From Verrucomicrobiota bacterium (lineage in GTDB: Bacteria > Bacteroidota > Bacteroidia > Flavobacteriales_E > Vicingaceae): a stretch of DNA of 36,476 bases. This document shows positions 8,957 through 16,403 of the stretch, piece after piece (the first letter of the stretch is position 1; every line of letters begins with the position of its first letter). A model generated the notes under the pieces. That model was not told the DNA's origin. It searched no databases and was given only the letters and a program-made list of their open reading frames with translations. The DNA is taken from positions 1-36,476 of the forward strand of contig PAVT01000026.1 of NCBI GenBank assembly GCA_002713165.1. The letters run 5' to 3'. The position numbers and the translations under genes were made by a program.

Positions 8957-8964
8957 CAAATCTA
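8957..8964 (-). promoter_or_regulatory. Putative Bacteroidota -7 promoter element for the ALDH-SLC13-barrel unit
   Basis: The minus strand reads TAGATTTG, an exact match to TAnnTTTG, in the 57-base gap between ispD and the half-ALDH gene and ending 16 bases before its ATG. No clean -33 TTTG is seen upstream. Confidence 0.42.
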
Positions 8965-8997
8965 ATCAAAAGGTCTGTGACATAAATAACAGCATGC

Positions 8998-9666
8998 TTA
9001 TTCTTTCTGCATCTTCAAAATTGATTCAGCGATCCAGAGGTCTTTTTGCGTGGTAATTTTAATGTTTTCCTCATTGCCCTGTGTTAATGCAATTTTAACT
9101 CCCGATGCCTCTACCACTGAAGCATCATCTGAATGGCTGTTACTGAGTTGTTCATAAGCGCTCATGACAATTTCAAACCTGAAGCACTGTGGCGTTTGAA
9201 CAATGCAATAGTTATCTCGGTCAACCGCAGTTGACAATGCACCCTTTTTTAGACGAATGGACTCCGTCATGGGGACAACAGGGATGGCTGCACCATGCTC
9301 CATGGCTGCATTCAATGTACTTTTTATACAATCGACAGAGGCAAAGGGCCTCACAGCATCATGTATGGCAACCATAGAGTCTTCAGTGACCAATGCAAGA
9401 CCTGATTTTACAGATTCAGTGCGCGATGAACCTCCATTTGCAACAACCAAATCAGCAAATGCTGTGTTTTGAGCAATATCTTTCCATTGTTCTTTCGCTG
9501 AATCCCCCAAGACAAGAATTATCTCAGCATCTGGCACTGCTTTTCGAATGTTTTCTATTGTGCGAATAATTAATGGTGTTCCGCCAATTGGAAGAAACTG
9601 CTTGGGTAGTTCACTGCCCATTCGTATGCCTTTTCCGCCCGCTACAACTATAAAATACGTTTTCAC
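8998..9666 (-). CDS. ispD: 2-C-methyl-D-erythritol 4-phosphate cytidylyltransferase
   Basis: IspD catalyses the third step of the MEP isoprenoid pathway, joining CTP and 2-C-methyl-D-erythritol 4-phosphate to make CDP-methylerythritol. The 222 residues are normal length. The nucleotide-binding loop is VVAGGKGIRMGSELPKQFLP (residues 7-26), followed by IGGTPLIIRTIENI, VANGGSSRTESVKSGL, IHDAVRPFAS (101-110) and DDASVVEASG in the substrate loop. The start is GTG at 9666-9664: no in-frame ATG precedes the essential glycine-rich loop, and the queA stop lies one base upstream, so initiation is probably coupled to queA translation. It is the last gene of the gldB-ftsX-truB-queA-ispD block. Confidence 0.96.
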   Translation of the reverse strand: MKTYFIVVAGGKGIRMGSELPKQFLPIGGTPLIIRTIENIRKAVPDAEIILVLGDSAKEQWKDIAQNTAFADLVVANGGSSRTESVKSGLALVTEDSMVAIHDAVRPFASVDCIKSTLNAAMEHGAAIPVVPMTESIRLKKGALSTAVDRDNYCIVQTPQCFRFEIVMSAYEQLSNSHSDDASVVEASGVKIALTQGNEENIKITTQKDLWIAESILKMQKE

Positions 9667-9667
9667 C

Positions 9668-10714
9668 TTAGATAATCAGCATGGCATCCCCATAACTGTA
9701 AAAACGATATTTTTCTTTGATGGCCTCTTTGTAGGCTTTCATGATGAGGTCGTATCCTCCGAAAGCTGCTGTCATCATTAATAGTGTGGATTCTGGCATG
9801 TGAAAATTCGTGATCATCATGTCAGCTATACTGAAGTCATATTGAGGAAAAATAAATTTATTGGTCCATCCCTTGTATGGTTTTAGAAATCCATCGGTGG
9901 ATACCGAAGTTTCTATGGCACGCATACTGGTAGTGCCAACGGCAATTACTTTTTTATTCGAGCGTTTGGCGTTGTTGACAATTTCTGCGGTTTTTTCAGT
10001 GATCTCCATCTCCTCAGAGTCCATTTTATGCTTCGTAAGGTCTTCTACCTCAACAGGCCTAAAAGTGCCTAATCCAATATGTAGGGTAACAGGCGCAAAA
10101 TTAACGCCTAAGATCTCACATCGCTTCAATAAGTTTTTACTAAAATGCAAGCCGGCTGTAGGTGCAGCTACCGCACCCTCATTCTTTGCATAAACAGTCT
10201 GGTAACGTTCTTCATCTTCAGGTTCTACCTCACGCTGGATGTATTTAGGGATGGGCGTTTCGCCTAATGACATGATGATTTTTCTGAACTCTTCATGCGA
10301 ACCATCAAACAAGAACCTTAGCGTTCTACCTCGTGAGGTGGTATTGTCAATCACCTCTGCAACCAAATCATCGTCCCCAAAATATAGTTTATTCCCAATC
10401 CTTATTTTTCTAGCTGGGTCAACAAGAACATCCCAAAGCAGGTTATCACTGTTTAATTCTCTTAAAAAGAAAACTTCAATTTTAGCACCAGTTTTTTCTT
10501 TGTTCCCATATAATCGAGCAGGGAAAACTTTGGTGTCATTCAAAACCAGTGCATCACCTTCGTCAAAGTATTCAATGATATCACTGAAAACTCGGTGTTC
10601 AATCGTTCCTTCTTTTCTGTTGACAACCATCATGCGTGAGTCATCACGATTGGTAGTTGGACGCTCTGCCAACAAGTCAGCTGGCATTTCAAATTTGAAC
10701 TTAGATAATTTCAT
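9668..10714 (-). CDS. queA: S-adenosylmethionine:tRNA ribosyltransferase-isomerase
   Basis: QueA transfers and isomerises the ribosyl part of SAM onto preQ1-tRNA to form epoxyqueuosine in GUN anticodons. The 348-residue length and motifs fit: [18 protein letters not shown] near the N-terminus, [15 protein letters not shown] (56-70), [10 protein letters not shown] (183-192), [15 protein letters not shown] (212-226), and [10 protein letters not shown] followed by [21 protein letters not shown]. The ATG lies 63 bases from truB with a good -7 element between them, so queA-ispD may have its own promoter as well as read-through from truB. ispD starts one base after the stop. Confidence 0.97.
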   Translation of the reverse strand: MKLSKFKFEMPADLLAERPTTNRDDSRMMVVNRKEGTIEHRVFSDIIEYFDEGDALVLNDTKVFPARLYGNKEKTGAKIEVFFLRELNSDNLLWDVLVDPARKIRIGNKLYFGDDDLVAEVIDNTTSRGRTLRFLFDGSHEEFRKIIMSLGETPIPKYIQREVEPEDEERYQTVYAKNEGAVAAPTAGLHFSKNLLKRCEILGVNFAPVTLHIGLGTFRPVEVEDLTKHKMDSEEMEITEKTAEIVNNAKRSNKKVIAVGTTSMRAIETSVSTDGFLKPYKGWTNKFIFPQYDFSIADMMITNFHMPESTLLMMTAAFGGYDLIMKAYKEAIKEKYRFYSYGDAMLII

Positions 10715-10754
10715 CGCTTTTTTTAGGTATGTGAAGCTTTAGAAAAATGAGCGG

Positions 10755-10762
10755 CAAATTTA
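10755..10762 (-). promoter_or_regulatory. Putative -7 promoter element for queA-ispD
   Basis: Minus-strand TAAATTTG matches TAnnTTTG exactly and lies in the truB-queA gap, ending about 40 bases before the queA ATG. The nearest minus-strand TTTG (10774-10777) is too close to be a standard -33 box. Confidence 0.35.
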
Positions 10763-10777
10763 ACAAAACTGACCAAA

Positions 10778-11464
10778 TTAAAGGGATTGTAGCTGCCGTT
10801 CAAAATCTTCTACATCTATGGCATCCTCTAATCGATATTCTCCGATTCCATTTCGCTTTAATTCTTTTAAATATCCGCCCACTTTTAAACGTTCTCCTAA
10901 GTCATGTGCGAGTGAACGAATATAAGTTCCTTTGGAGCAAACAACTTTGAAGTGAACTTCAGGTAAGTCAACTTTCACAATTTCAAATTGGTCTATCTGA
11001 ACAATTTTTGATTTTATTTCTATGTCCTGTCCTTTTCTGGCAGCTTTATATGCTCTTTGTCCATCAATTTTTATTGCAGAAAACTTAGGAGGAAACTGAT
11101 GAATCGATCCAATAAATGAATTGGCAGCAGCACTAATTTGGCTTGGTTCAAGATGATCGTAAGACTTCTCATTTTCAACCGCTGTTTCTAAATCATAAGA
11201 AGGAGTTGTACCCCCAAGTTGAATTATTCCACTGTATTCCTTTTTTGTAGATTGAATGGATTCTATGATTTTTGTTTTCTTCCCTGTACACAATATGAGC
11301 AATCCCGTCGCCAAAGGATCCAGTGTGCCAGCGTGCCCCACCTTCACTTTTTTGAGACCAAGTTTATGATACAATATGGAGCGTACTTTTTTTACAATGT
11401 CAAAGGAGGTCCAATGCTTTGGCTTATTGATCAGCAGAATTTCTCCCTCTAGAAAATTGGGCAT
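10778..11464 (-). CDS. truB: tRNA pseudouridine-55 synthase TruB (short form)
   Basis: TruB converts U55 of the T-loop of tRNAs to pseudouridine. At 228 residues it is the short form, ending after the catalytic domain and lacking the C-terminal PUA-type domain of the approximately 310-residue E. coli enzyme. The motif II block VGHAGTLDPLATGLLILCTG holds the catalytic Asp49. KHWTSFDIVKKVR, FPPKFSAIKIDGQRAYKAARKG and VVCSKGTYIRSLAHDLGERL are the other conserved segments. It begins 18 bases after the DUF3098 gene stop. In many Bacteroidota genomes an undecaprenyl-diphosphatase gene sits between these two; here there is none. Confidence 0.97.
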   Translation of the reverse strand: MPNFLEGEILLINKPKHWTSFDIVKKVRSILYHKLGLKKVKVGHAGTLDPLATGLLILCTGKKTKIIESIQSTKKEYSGIIQLGGTTPSYDLETAVENEKSYDHLEPSQISAAANSFIGSIHQFPPKFSAIKIDGQRAYKAARKGQDIEIKSKIVQIDQFEIVKVDLPEVHFKVVCSKGTYIRSLAHDLGERLKVGGYLKELKRNGIGEYRLEDAIDVEDFERQLQSL

Positions 11465-11482
11465 GAACCAAGCTCGATTTTC

Positions 11483-11716
11483 CTATGATTTTTTCATGAT
11501 TGCATATACTCCAAGTGCTAAACCTGTGAGTACGACGAGAGGAGCCAAAGTTATCCTTCTGAATGAAAATAATTCATCATAATTGAATTGGTTCGGATCG
11601 TCTGTGCCTCCACCTACCATTAATAGGTAGCCGACAATAACCACCAATACGGCAATGCCAAAAAGTTTGTAATTCTCTTTCCCAAATGCAAATTGATTGT
11701 CTTGTTTTTCACTCAT
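11483..11716 (-). CDS. DUF3098 family small membrane protein
   Basis: This 77-residue protein starts MSEKQDNQFAFGKENYKLFG and has two transmembrane segments (about LFGIAVLVVIVGYLLMVGGG and ITLAPLVVLTGLALGVYAIM), joined by a polar loop with TDDPNQFNYDELFSFRR. The NFxFGxxNY start, the GGG-x-D after helix 1 and the FSFRRITLAP entry to helix 2 are what I know of DUF3098, a Bacteroidota family usually placed next to ftsX. Its function is unknown. An upstream in-frame start at 11773 would overlap ftsX by 47 bases; the ATG at 11716 leaves a 10-base gap after ftsX and gives the family N-terminus. Confidence 0.85.
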   Translation of the reverse strand: MSEKQDNQFAFGKENYKLFGIAVLVVIVGYLLMVGGGTDDPNQFNYDELFSFRRITLAPLVVLTGLALGVYAIMKKS

Positions 11717-11726
11717 GTGTAATGTT

Positions 11727-12602
11727 TTAATGTAAATCTCCACTTTGAATGCGCAGAAACTTTCGCACAGCAAGGGAAGTGGATATCCACGAAATTAAGA
11801 TTCCAAGCACTATTATGGCGGCAAACAAAATCAGATATATGTTAAAGTTTTGTAACTCTAAAAATTCAGGCAGATTCTGTTTAATGCTAAAAATGACTCC
11901 TAAAAGCAAAAGAGAGGCAATGATTCCACTCAATATTCCATTAAGTATTCCCCTGCCAACAAATGGTCTCCTGATAAATCCTGAAGTAGCACCAACTAAT
12001 TGCATGGTTTTAATTAAAAAGCGCTTAGAATAGATGGCCAATCGAATGGTATTGTTAATCAAGGCCACAACAACGATCAGTAACAAAACACTAAAACTCA
12101 GAATCACCAAACCAATTTTTCGAATGTTGGTATTCACCTCCGCCAATAAATCTTTTTGATAGACAACTTCTTTTACCTTTGACAAACGTTTTAATTCTGA
12201 CGCAATCGTCTCAATGTTTGCTTCTTCAGCATAGTCTGCTTTTAAATACACATCAATGCTGGCAGACAGTGGATTGTATCCCAAGAAATCGACAAAGTCC
12301 TCTCCTAAATCTTTCTTCAACATCTCAGCGGCTTCTTCCTTGTCAACATACTCTATTCTATTCGTATAGGGCTTTGCACTGATTAAATCCTTCAGTTTTT
12401 GCAATTGAATGTTGTTGATATCATCAGATAGGTAAAGCGATAAACCAATGTTTTCTTTTACATGCTCAGATATTTTTTTTGCATTGATGACAATCAGGCC
12501 CAAAAGGCCCATCAGGAAAAGCACCAAGGAGATGCTAATGATTGTGGAGACAAAAGAGGTTTTTACCTTAATCTCCGCGCTTTGTTTCTCTGTTTTACTC
12601 AT
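11727..12602 (-). CDS. ftsX: Cell division permease-like protein FtsX
   Basis: FtsX is the membrane half of the FtsEX complex, which couples cytosolic ATPase FtsE to activation of septal peptidoglycan hydrolases. The 291 residues show the expected layout: a cytosolic N-terminus, TM1 at about 18-40, a periplasmic domain (about 41-165) with LSDDINNIQLQKLKDLISAK and YVDKEEAAEMLKKDLGEDF, then three more helices (about 170-190, 215-240 and 260-282). A conserved cytosolic loop carries MQLVGATSGFIRRPFVGRGI. ftsE is not adjacent, which is common in Bacteroidota. It is followed by the DUF3098 gene after 10 bases, and 44 bases separate it from gldC upstream. Confidence 0.95.
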   Translation of the reverse strand: MSKTEKQSAEIKVKTSFVSTIISISLVLFLMGLLGLIVINAKKISEHVKENIGLSLYLSDDINNIQLQKLKDLISAKPYTNRIEYVDKEEAAEMLKKDLGEDFVDFLGYNPLSASIDVYLKADYAEEANIETIASELKRLSKVKEVVYQKDLLAEVNTNIRKIGLVILSFSVLLLIVVVALINNTIRLAIYSKRFLIKTMQLVGATSGFIRRPFVGRGILNGILSGIIASLLLLGVIFSIKQNLPEFLELQNFNIYLILFAAIIVLGILISWISTSLAVRKFLRIQSGDLH

Positions 12603-12646
12603 GGCAACGATTCGACTAAATTAAATAATTAAGTCTTCCGTAAAAA

Positions 12647-12979
12647 TTACCTTAAAACTCCAAGTTTGATTGCGAGTTGTTTCCCGAACTCTCGAATTTC
12701 TTTTGCAGCATCTTTTTCTCCAGTAGATCGTTCAAATGCGTCGGCCATGGTAATGATGTTCTGACATGTAAATTTTTTCATTTCATCTACCATCATGTCT
12801 TTGGTCCATAAATCAATGCGCAAAGTGTTGTTCTCTTTCTCGTCCCACAAAGCAAGCATGATTGACTTACTCTGGTTATTCTCAGATTTCTCAGATTGAT
12901 CAGCAGCCCAATCTATCTTTAATGGTAAATGATTTTCATCTAGGTGTACTTTGAATTTTATTTCTGATGTTTTCTTCAA
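12647..12979 (-). CDS. gldC: Gliding motility protein GldC
   Basis: GldC is a small soluble protein encoded with GldB in gliding Bacteroidota; loss of GldC only reduces gliding efficiency in Flavobacterium johnsoniae. The 110-residue protein has the family segments KKTSEIKFKVHLDENHLP, IMLALWDEKENNTLRIDLWT, KDMMVDEMKKF and IITMADAFERSTG. The start is TTG (12979-12977), which overlaps the gldB stop as TTGA. The next in-frame Met is about 41 residues further in and would remove conserved sequence. The four-base overlap indicates coupled translation with gldB. Confidence 0.92.
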   Translation of the reverse strand: MKKTSEIKFKVHLDENHLPLKIDWAADQSEKSENNQSKSIMLALWDEKENNTLRIDLWTKDMMVDEMKKFTCQNIITMADAFERSTGEKDAAKEIREFGKQLAIKLGVLR

Positions 12980-13998
12980 TTTCTCTTGGGTTTAAAATTT
13001 GATTGTTGCAAAATTTTACTGGGATCAGTTGCCATTAAGTCGGGCAACGAAGTTTGACTCTTCTCCTCCATAAAAGCATGGACAATTTGATAACCTAACC
13101 ATATGCCTACCCTTCCGGGAGACCCCTCAGGAAAACCAGTAATGAAAGGAGCATCGCCCAGGTATTTTCGAATCGTAAAATTCTCAGAAATATAAAATAA
13201 CTCCATGTCAATAAAATGATACCATATCTCACTTCCATTTGACTCACACCATTGCAAATCTTCTGCATCGTAATTCAAAAAATGCATCAAGTCCTGATTC
13301 GGTAAAAAAGCCATCAGCAGGTATATAATTTTCCCTTGGAAAATCATTTCTTCCAACAAGTTTCGACTACCATTTTCTTCAAACTCTGTAAAAATCCATG
13401 CTTTCAAAGCATCTGATACAATGTATTCCTTTTCATAATTCTTGTATTTATACTGAGGAATACCCGCTTTTTTATAATTTAAATATTCCTCTCCGAGATA
13501 CATGTCAAGGCCAATTACCAAAAGGCTATCGTCCACTACCGTACTATAATTAAAGGCTGAAACCATGCTTGCCAATTCTGGTATTGGTTTATCTGGGAAA
13601 TAATGTTGAAACGCTTTAAATCCTTGGTCAATTTCTGCTACATGTTCAACTAAACTCCCTTCAGGAAACTCTTTTTTCACTTCTTCAAAGAGTGCACGGA
13701 TGTCTTTGTTTTGTAGAAATCGATTCAAAGATTCGATGGCTCTTTGCTCTGAAGAGAGGTCAAATTGCATGACACCTGCAACAAAGAGAGGGTGCAGTCT
13801 TGGGTATTCTTCTTTAAGTGCACTGAATTCTTCGAGGCTTAACCCATCTTTACTAAGCTCTATTAACCTCAGGTCAAAGCGATTTAACTCCATCTCCCAT
13901 TTCATCGAGGAGGTATCCACCTCCCAACTCTTGTCATTACATGATTCTAGTCCAAAAAGAACAATCAGGGCAAAGAAGTATAAAAAAGCTGTCCTCAT
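12976..13998 (-). CDS. gldB: Gliding motility lipoprotein GldB
   Basis: GldB is an envelope lipoprotein required for gliding in F. johnsoniae. From the chosen ATG the protein has 340 residues, begins with a lipoprotein signal (MRTAFLYFFALIVLFGLESC, Cys20 in an LESC lipobox) and continues with the family pattern: MELNRFDLRLIEL, LKEEYPRLHPLFVAGVM, FPDKPIPELASMVSAFNYST, LDMYLGEEYLNYKKAGIPQY and PGRVGIWLGYQIVHAFMEE. An in-frame start at 14034 would add 12 residues ahead of the signal peptide and would cover the divergent gene's promoter, so 13998 is preferred. The gldBC order matches that in F. johnsoniae. nadE, also near gldBC in relatives, lies just across the divergent promoter. Confidence 0.93.
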   Translation of the reverse strand: MRTAFLYFFALIVLFGLESCNDKSWEVDTSSMKWEMELNRFDLRLIELSKDGLSLEEFSALKEEYPRLHPLFVAGVMQFDLSSEQRAIESLNRFLQNKDIRALFEEVKKEFPEGSLVEHVAEIDQGFKAFQHYFPDKPIPELASMVSAFNYSTVVDDSLLVIGLDMYLGEEYLNYKKAGIPQYKYKNYEKEYIVSDALKAWIFTEFEENGSRNLLEEMIFQGKIIYLLMAFLPNQDLMHFLNYDAEDLQWCESNGSEIWYHFIDMELFYISENFTIRKYLGDAPFITGFPEGSPGRVGIWLGYQIVHAFMEEKSQTSLPDLMATDPSKILQQSNFKPKRN

Positions 13999-14013
13999 TT
14001 TAATAAAAGCCCT

Positions 14014-14021
14014 TAGATTTG
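14014..14021 (+). promoter_or_regulatory. Putative -7 promoter element for the 14043 barrel gene and nadE
   Basis: TAGATTTG is an exact TAnnTTTG match in the 44-base gldB divergent gap, ending 21 bases before the ATG at 14043. No TTTG is found at the -33 distance. Confidence 0.42.
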
Positions 14022-14035
14022 CTACATAAAGCAAG

Positions 14036-14043
14036 CAAAATTA
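14036..14043 (-). promoter_or_regulatory. Putative -7 promoter element for gldBC
   Basis: The minus strand reads TAATTTTG, an exact TAnnTTTG match 37 bases upstream of the gldB ATG. Its first base coincides with the A of the divergent gene's ATG, so the two promoters would be intertwined. Confidence 0.38.
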
Positions 14044-14759
14044 TGAAAAAGCCTCTACTCATTGCCATTGCCCTAGTTTTATCGTTTACAGGATTTTCTC
14101 AATCAGAATTTCAACTAGGTTTACAATTGTCCCCCAACATTAGTTGGCTAAACCCTGATAGCGAAGGAGCAACATCCGAAGGCTCAAGTTTTGGGTTTAG
14201 TTATGGAATTATTGGAGATTTTAATATCGCTGACAATTATGCATTTTCTACTGGAATCACTCTTCTTAATATGGGGGGAAAGCTAAGCTATCCCGATGCC
14301 CCAAAGGTGAATCAGCCTATTTCCAATGGAAGAACAGAAGCTAATATTCGCATGAAATATGTTCAAATTCCGCTTACATTAAAACTAAAAACCAATCAAA
14401 TTGGTTATATGAAATATTATGGACAATTTGGTTTGGCAGCATCTATCAACTATGATTCAAAAGCAGATACTGATTTCAGAAATCCCGGAGATAGCAGTAT
14501 TTTCTCAAAAAGCGATGTTGATTTTGGGGACGAAATAAATTTATTTCGTGGTAGTCTTATTGTTGGCTTAGGTGCTGAATATAATTTATCTGGAAACACT
14601 TCCATTTTAATTGGCTTAACCTTCGACAATGGTTTTACCAATATTCTAAGTGGAAAGTCCTATGCTTCTGACGGCTCTGGAAATGCCATTGGAGAGAAAA
14701 ACAAAGATTTTAAATCTATCAACAATTCGATTGTACTTAACATTGGGGTATTGTTTTAG
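14043..14759 (+). CDS. Outer membrane beta-barrel protein (PorT/porin-like family)
   Basis: The 238-residue protein has a signal peptide (MKKPLLIAIALVLSFTGFSQ) and a mature part made of short amphipathic strands: FQLGLQLSPNISWL, FGFSYGIIGDFNIADNYAFSTGI, MKYVQIPLTLKLK, MKYYGQFGLAASINYD, LIVGLGAEYNLSGNTSILIGL and a final strand NSIVLNIGVLF ending in Phe. This is the layout of the small barrels annotated as PorT-family or porin-family in Bacteroidota. It sits between gldB (divergent) and nadE (18 bases downstream), which suggests an envelope role tied to gliding or secretion, but the true T9SS protein PorT is a specific member and I cannot show that this is it. An in-frame start at 14019 would lie inside the promoter; 14043 fits the signal peptide. 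Confidence 0.75.
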   Translation: MKKPLLIAIALVLSFTGFSQSEFQLGLQLSPNISWLNPDSEGATSEGSSFGFSYGIIGDFNIADNYAFSTGITLLNMGGKLSYPDAPKVNQPISNGRTEANIRMKYVQIPLTLKLKTNQIGYMKYYGQFGLAASINYDSKADTDFRNPGDSSIFSKSDVDFGDEINLFRGSLIVGLGAEYNLSGNTSILIGLTFDNGFTNILSGKSYASDGSGNAIGEKNKDFKSINNSIVLNIGVLF

Positions 14760-14777
14760 TCTCAAAACTCCAAATTT

Positions 14778-16403
14778 ATGAAGCTTGCGCTTGCTCAACT
14801 CAACTACCACATTGGCAACTTCGATGCCAATGAGCGTAAAATAATCGAAGCCATTCAAAATGCCACAAAGCAAGGAGCAGAATTGGTTGTGTTTGCCGAA
14901 TTGGCAATAAGTGGTTACCCACCGCGAGATTTTCTTGCTTTTGATGATTTCGTAGCACATTGCGAAATAGCTATTGAGCGCATAGCCCAACATTGCACTG
15001 ATATTGCCGCCATAGTTGGAGGACCAAGTATCAACAAGGAAGGTAGTGGTAAATCACTGTTTAACACTGCTTACTTCTTAGAAGATGGGCAGGTGAGATC
15101 GAAACATTTTAAACAACTCTTGCCTACCTACGATGTATTCGATGAATACCGTTACTTTGAAAGTGGTCATTCCGTTGAATGTGTCCACTATAAGGGGAAA
15201 AAGATTGCATTAACGATTTGTGAAGACATCTGGAATACAGACCATCAACGTTTGTATAGACATACTCCAATGGAGCAACTGGTCAAAGAAAATCCTGACT
15301 TTATAATCAACATAGCAGCATCTCCCTTTTCTCAAGAGCAAGAATCTAAAAGAAAATTTGTTTTCAAGTGGAATGCCAACAAATTTGGTCGCCCGATTTA
15401 TTATGTGAATCATGTTGGTGCTCAAACAGAATTGATCTTCGATGGCAACTCCTTGGCTATGAATAAATATGGTGAAGTAACCCTTCAACTCAGTGCTTTT
15501 GAAGAAGAATTGGTTCTGTTGGACACTACTGAACAAAAGGCTATTGAGCAAACTGTAGTGAGCAAGTATTCAAAAATTGAGAAGGCGCTGATACTAGGCA
15601 TTAGCGATTATTTCAGAAAATTAAACTTCAAAAAAGCCACTTTGGGATTAAGTGGCGGAATCGATTCTGCCTTAACCTTGGTTCTGGCGGTGAAAGCCTT
15701 AGGTGCCGAGAACGTCATCCCGATTTTAATGCCCTCACAGTTTTCTTCTGAGCATTCGGTGCAAGATGCTGTGGACCTTTGTGAGAATTTAGGATGTAAT
15801 AGTCATCTGATACACATATCAAAAATATACAAGGCATTCGAGCAAAAACTTGAGCCATTGTTTGCAAACACTGATTTTGGCATTGCTGAGGAAAACATCC
15901 AATCCAGAATTCGTGGAACCTTGCTAATGGGACACACCAATAAATTTGGCACCATATTGTTAAACACCTCAAATAAAAGCGAATTGGCAGTAGGTTATGG
16001 CACATTGTATGGTGACATGAGCGGAGGTCTTTCAGTTTTGGGAGATGTCTATAAAACAGAAGTATTTGAGTTAAGTAAGTTCATCAATAGAGAAAATGAA
16101 ATTATTCCAAACAACACCCTTGTAAAAGAACCTTCTGCTGAATTAAAGCCAGATCAAAAGGATTCAGACTCTCTACCTGATTATGAAATTCTTGATGCCA
16201 TTTTAATAGAGTACATCGAACACCAATTAAGTCCACAGGCCATCATTAAAAAAGGATTTGATAAAACTCTTGTAAACCGCATTCTAAAAATGGTGAATAT
16301 CAATGAATACAAACGCCATCAAGCTCCACCTATATTGCGTATCTCAGAAAAAGCATTTGGTATGGGAAGAAGAATGCCTATTGTTGGTAAATACCTCGCC
16401 TAA
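14778..16403 (+). CDS. nadE: Glutamine-dependent NAD+ synthetase
   Basis: This enzyme amidates nicotinic acid adenine dinucleotide to NAD using ATP and ammonia released from glutamine. The 541-residue protein is the two-domain form. The nitrilase-like glutaminase domain (about 1-260) has the catalytic triad Glu41 (VFAELAISGYPPRDFL), Lys112 (KQLLPTYDVFDEYRYF) and Cys148 (LTICEDIWN). The synthetase domain starts at about residue 263, with the ATP pyrophosphatase loop LGLSGGIDSALT (289-300). NIQSRIRGTLLMG and LLNTSNKSELAVGYGTLYGDMSGG come next, and the end VNINEYKRHQAPPILRIS is typical. Its TAA interlocks with the convergent radical SAM gene's TAG, a four-base overlap. nadE near gldBC is a known arrangement in the phylum. 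Confidence 0.97.
   Translation: MKLALAQLNYHIGNFDANERKIIEAIQNATKQGAELVVFAELAISGYPPRDFLAFDDFVAHCEIAIERIAQHCTDIAAIVGGPSINKEGSGKSLFNTAYFLEDGQVRSKHFKQLLPTYDVFDEYRYFESGHSVECVHYKGKKIALTICEDIWNTDHQRLYRHTPMEQLVKENPDFIINIAASPFSQEQESKRKFVFKWNANKFGRPIYYVNHVGAQTELIFDGNSLAMNKYGEVTLQLSAFEEELVLLDTTEQKAIEQTVVSKYSKIEKALILGISDYFRKLNFKKATLGLSGGIDSALTLVLAVKALGAENVIPILMPSQFSSEHSVQDAVDLCENLGCNSHLIHISKIYKAFEQKLEPLFANTDFGIAEENIQSRIRGTLLMGHTNKFGTILLNTSNKSELAVGYGTLYGDMSGGLSVLGDVYKTEVFELSKFINRENEIIPNNTLVKEPSAELKPDQKDSDSLPDYEILDAILIEYIEHQLSPQAIIKKGFDKTLVNRILKMVNINEYKRHQAPPILRISEKAFGMGRRMPIVGKYLA

Noticed and set aside
11717-11773. Longer N-terminus for the DUF3098 protein
   Set aside because: It would overlap ftsX by 47 bases and add a sequence unlike the family start MSEKQDNQFAFG.
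14646-14993. Minus-strand open frame spanning the barrel/nadE junction
   Set aside because: Its translation is Cys- and Tyr-rich with no signal or motif, and it overlaps two well-supported plus-strand genes.
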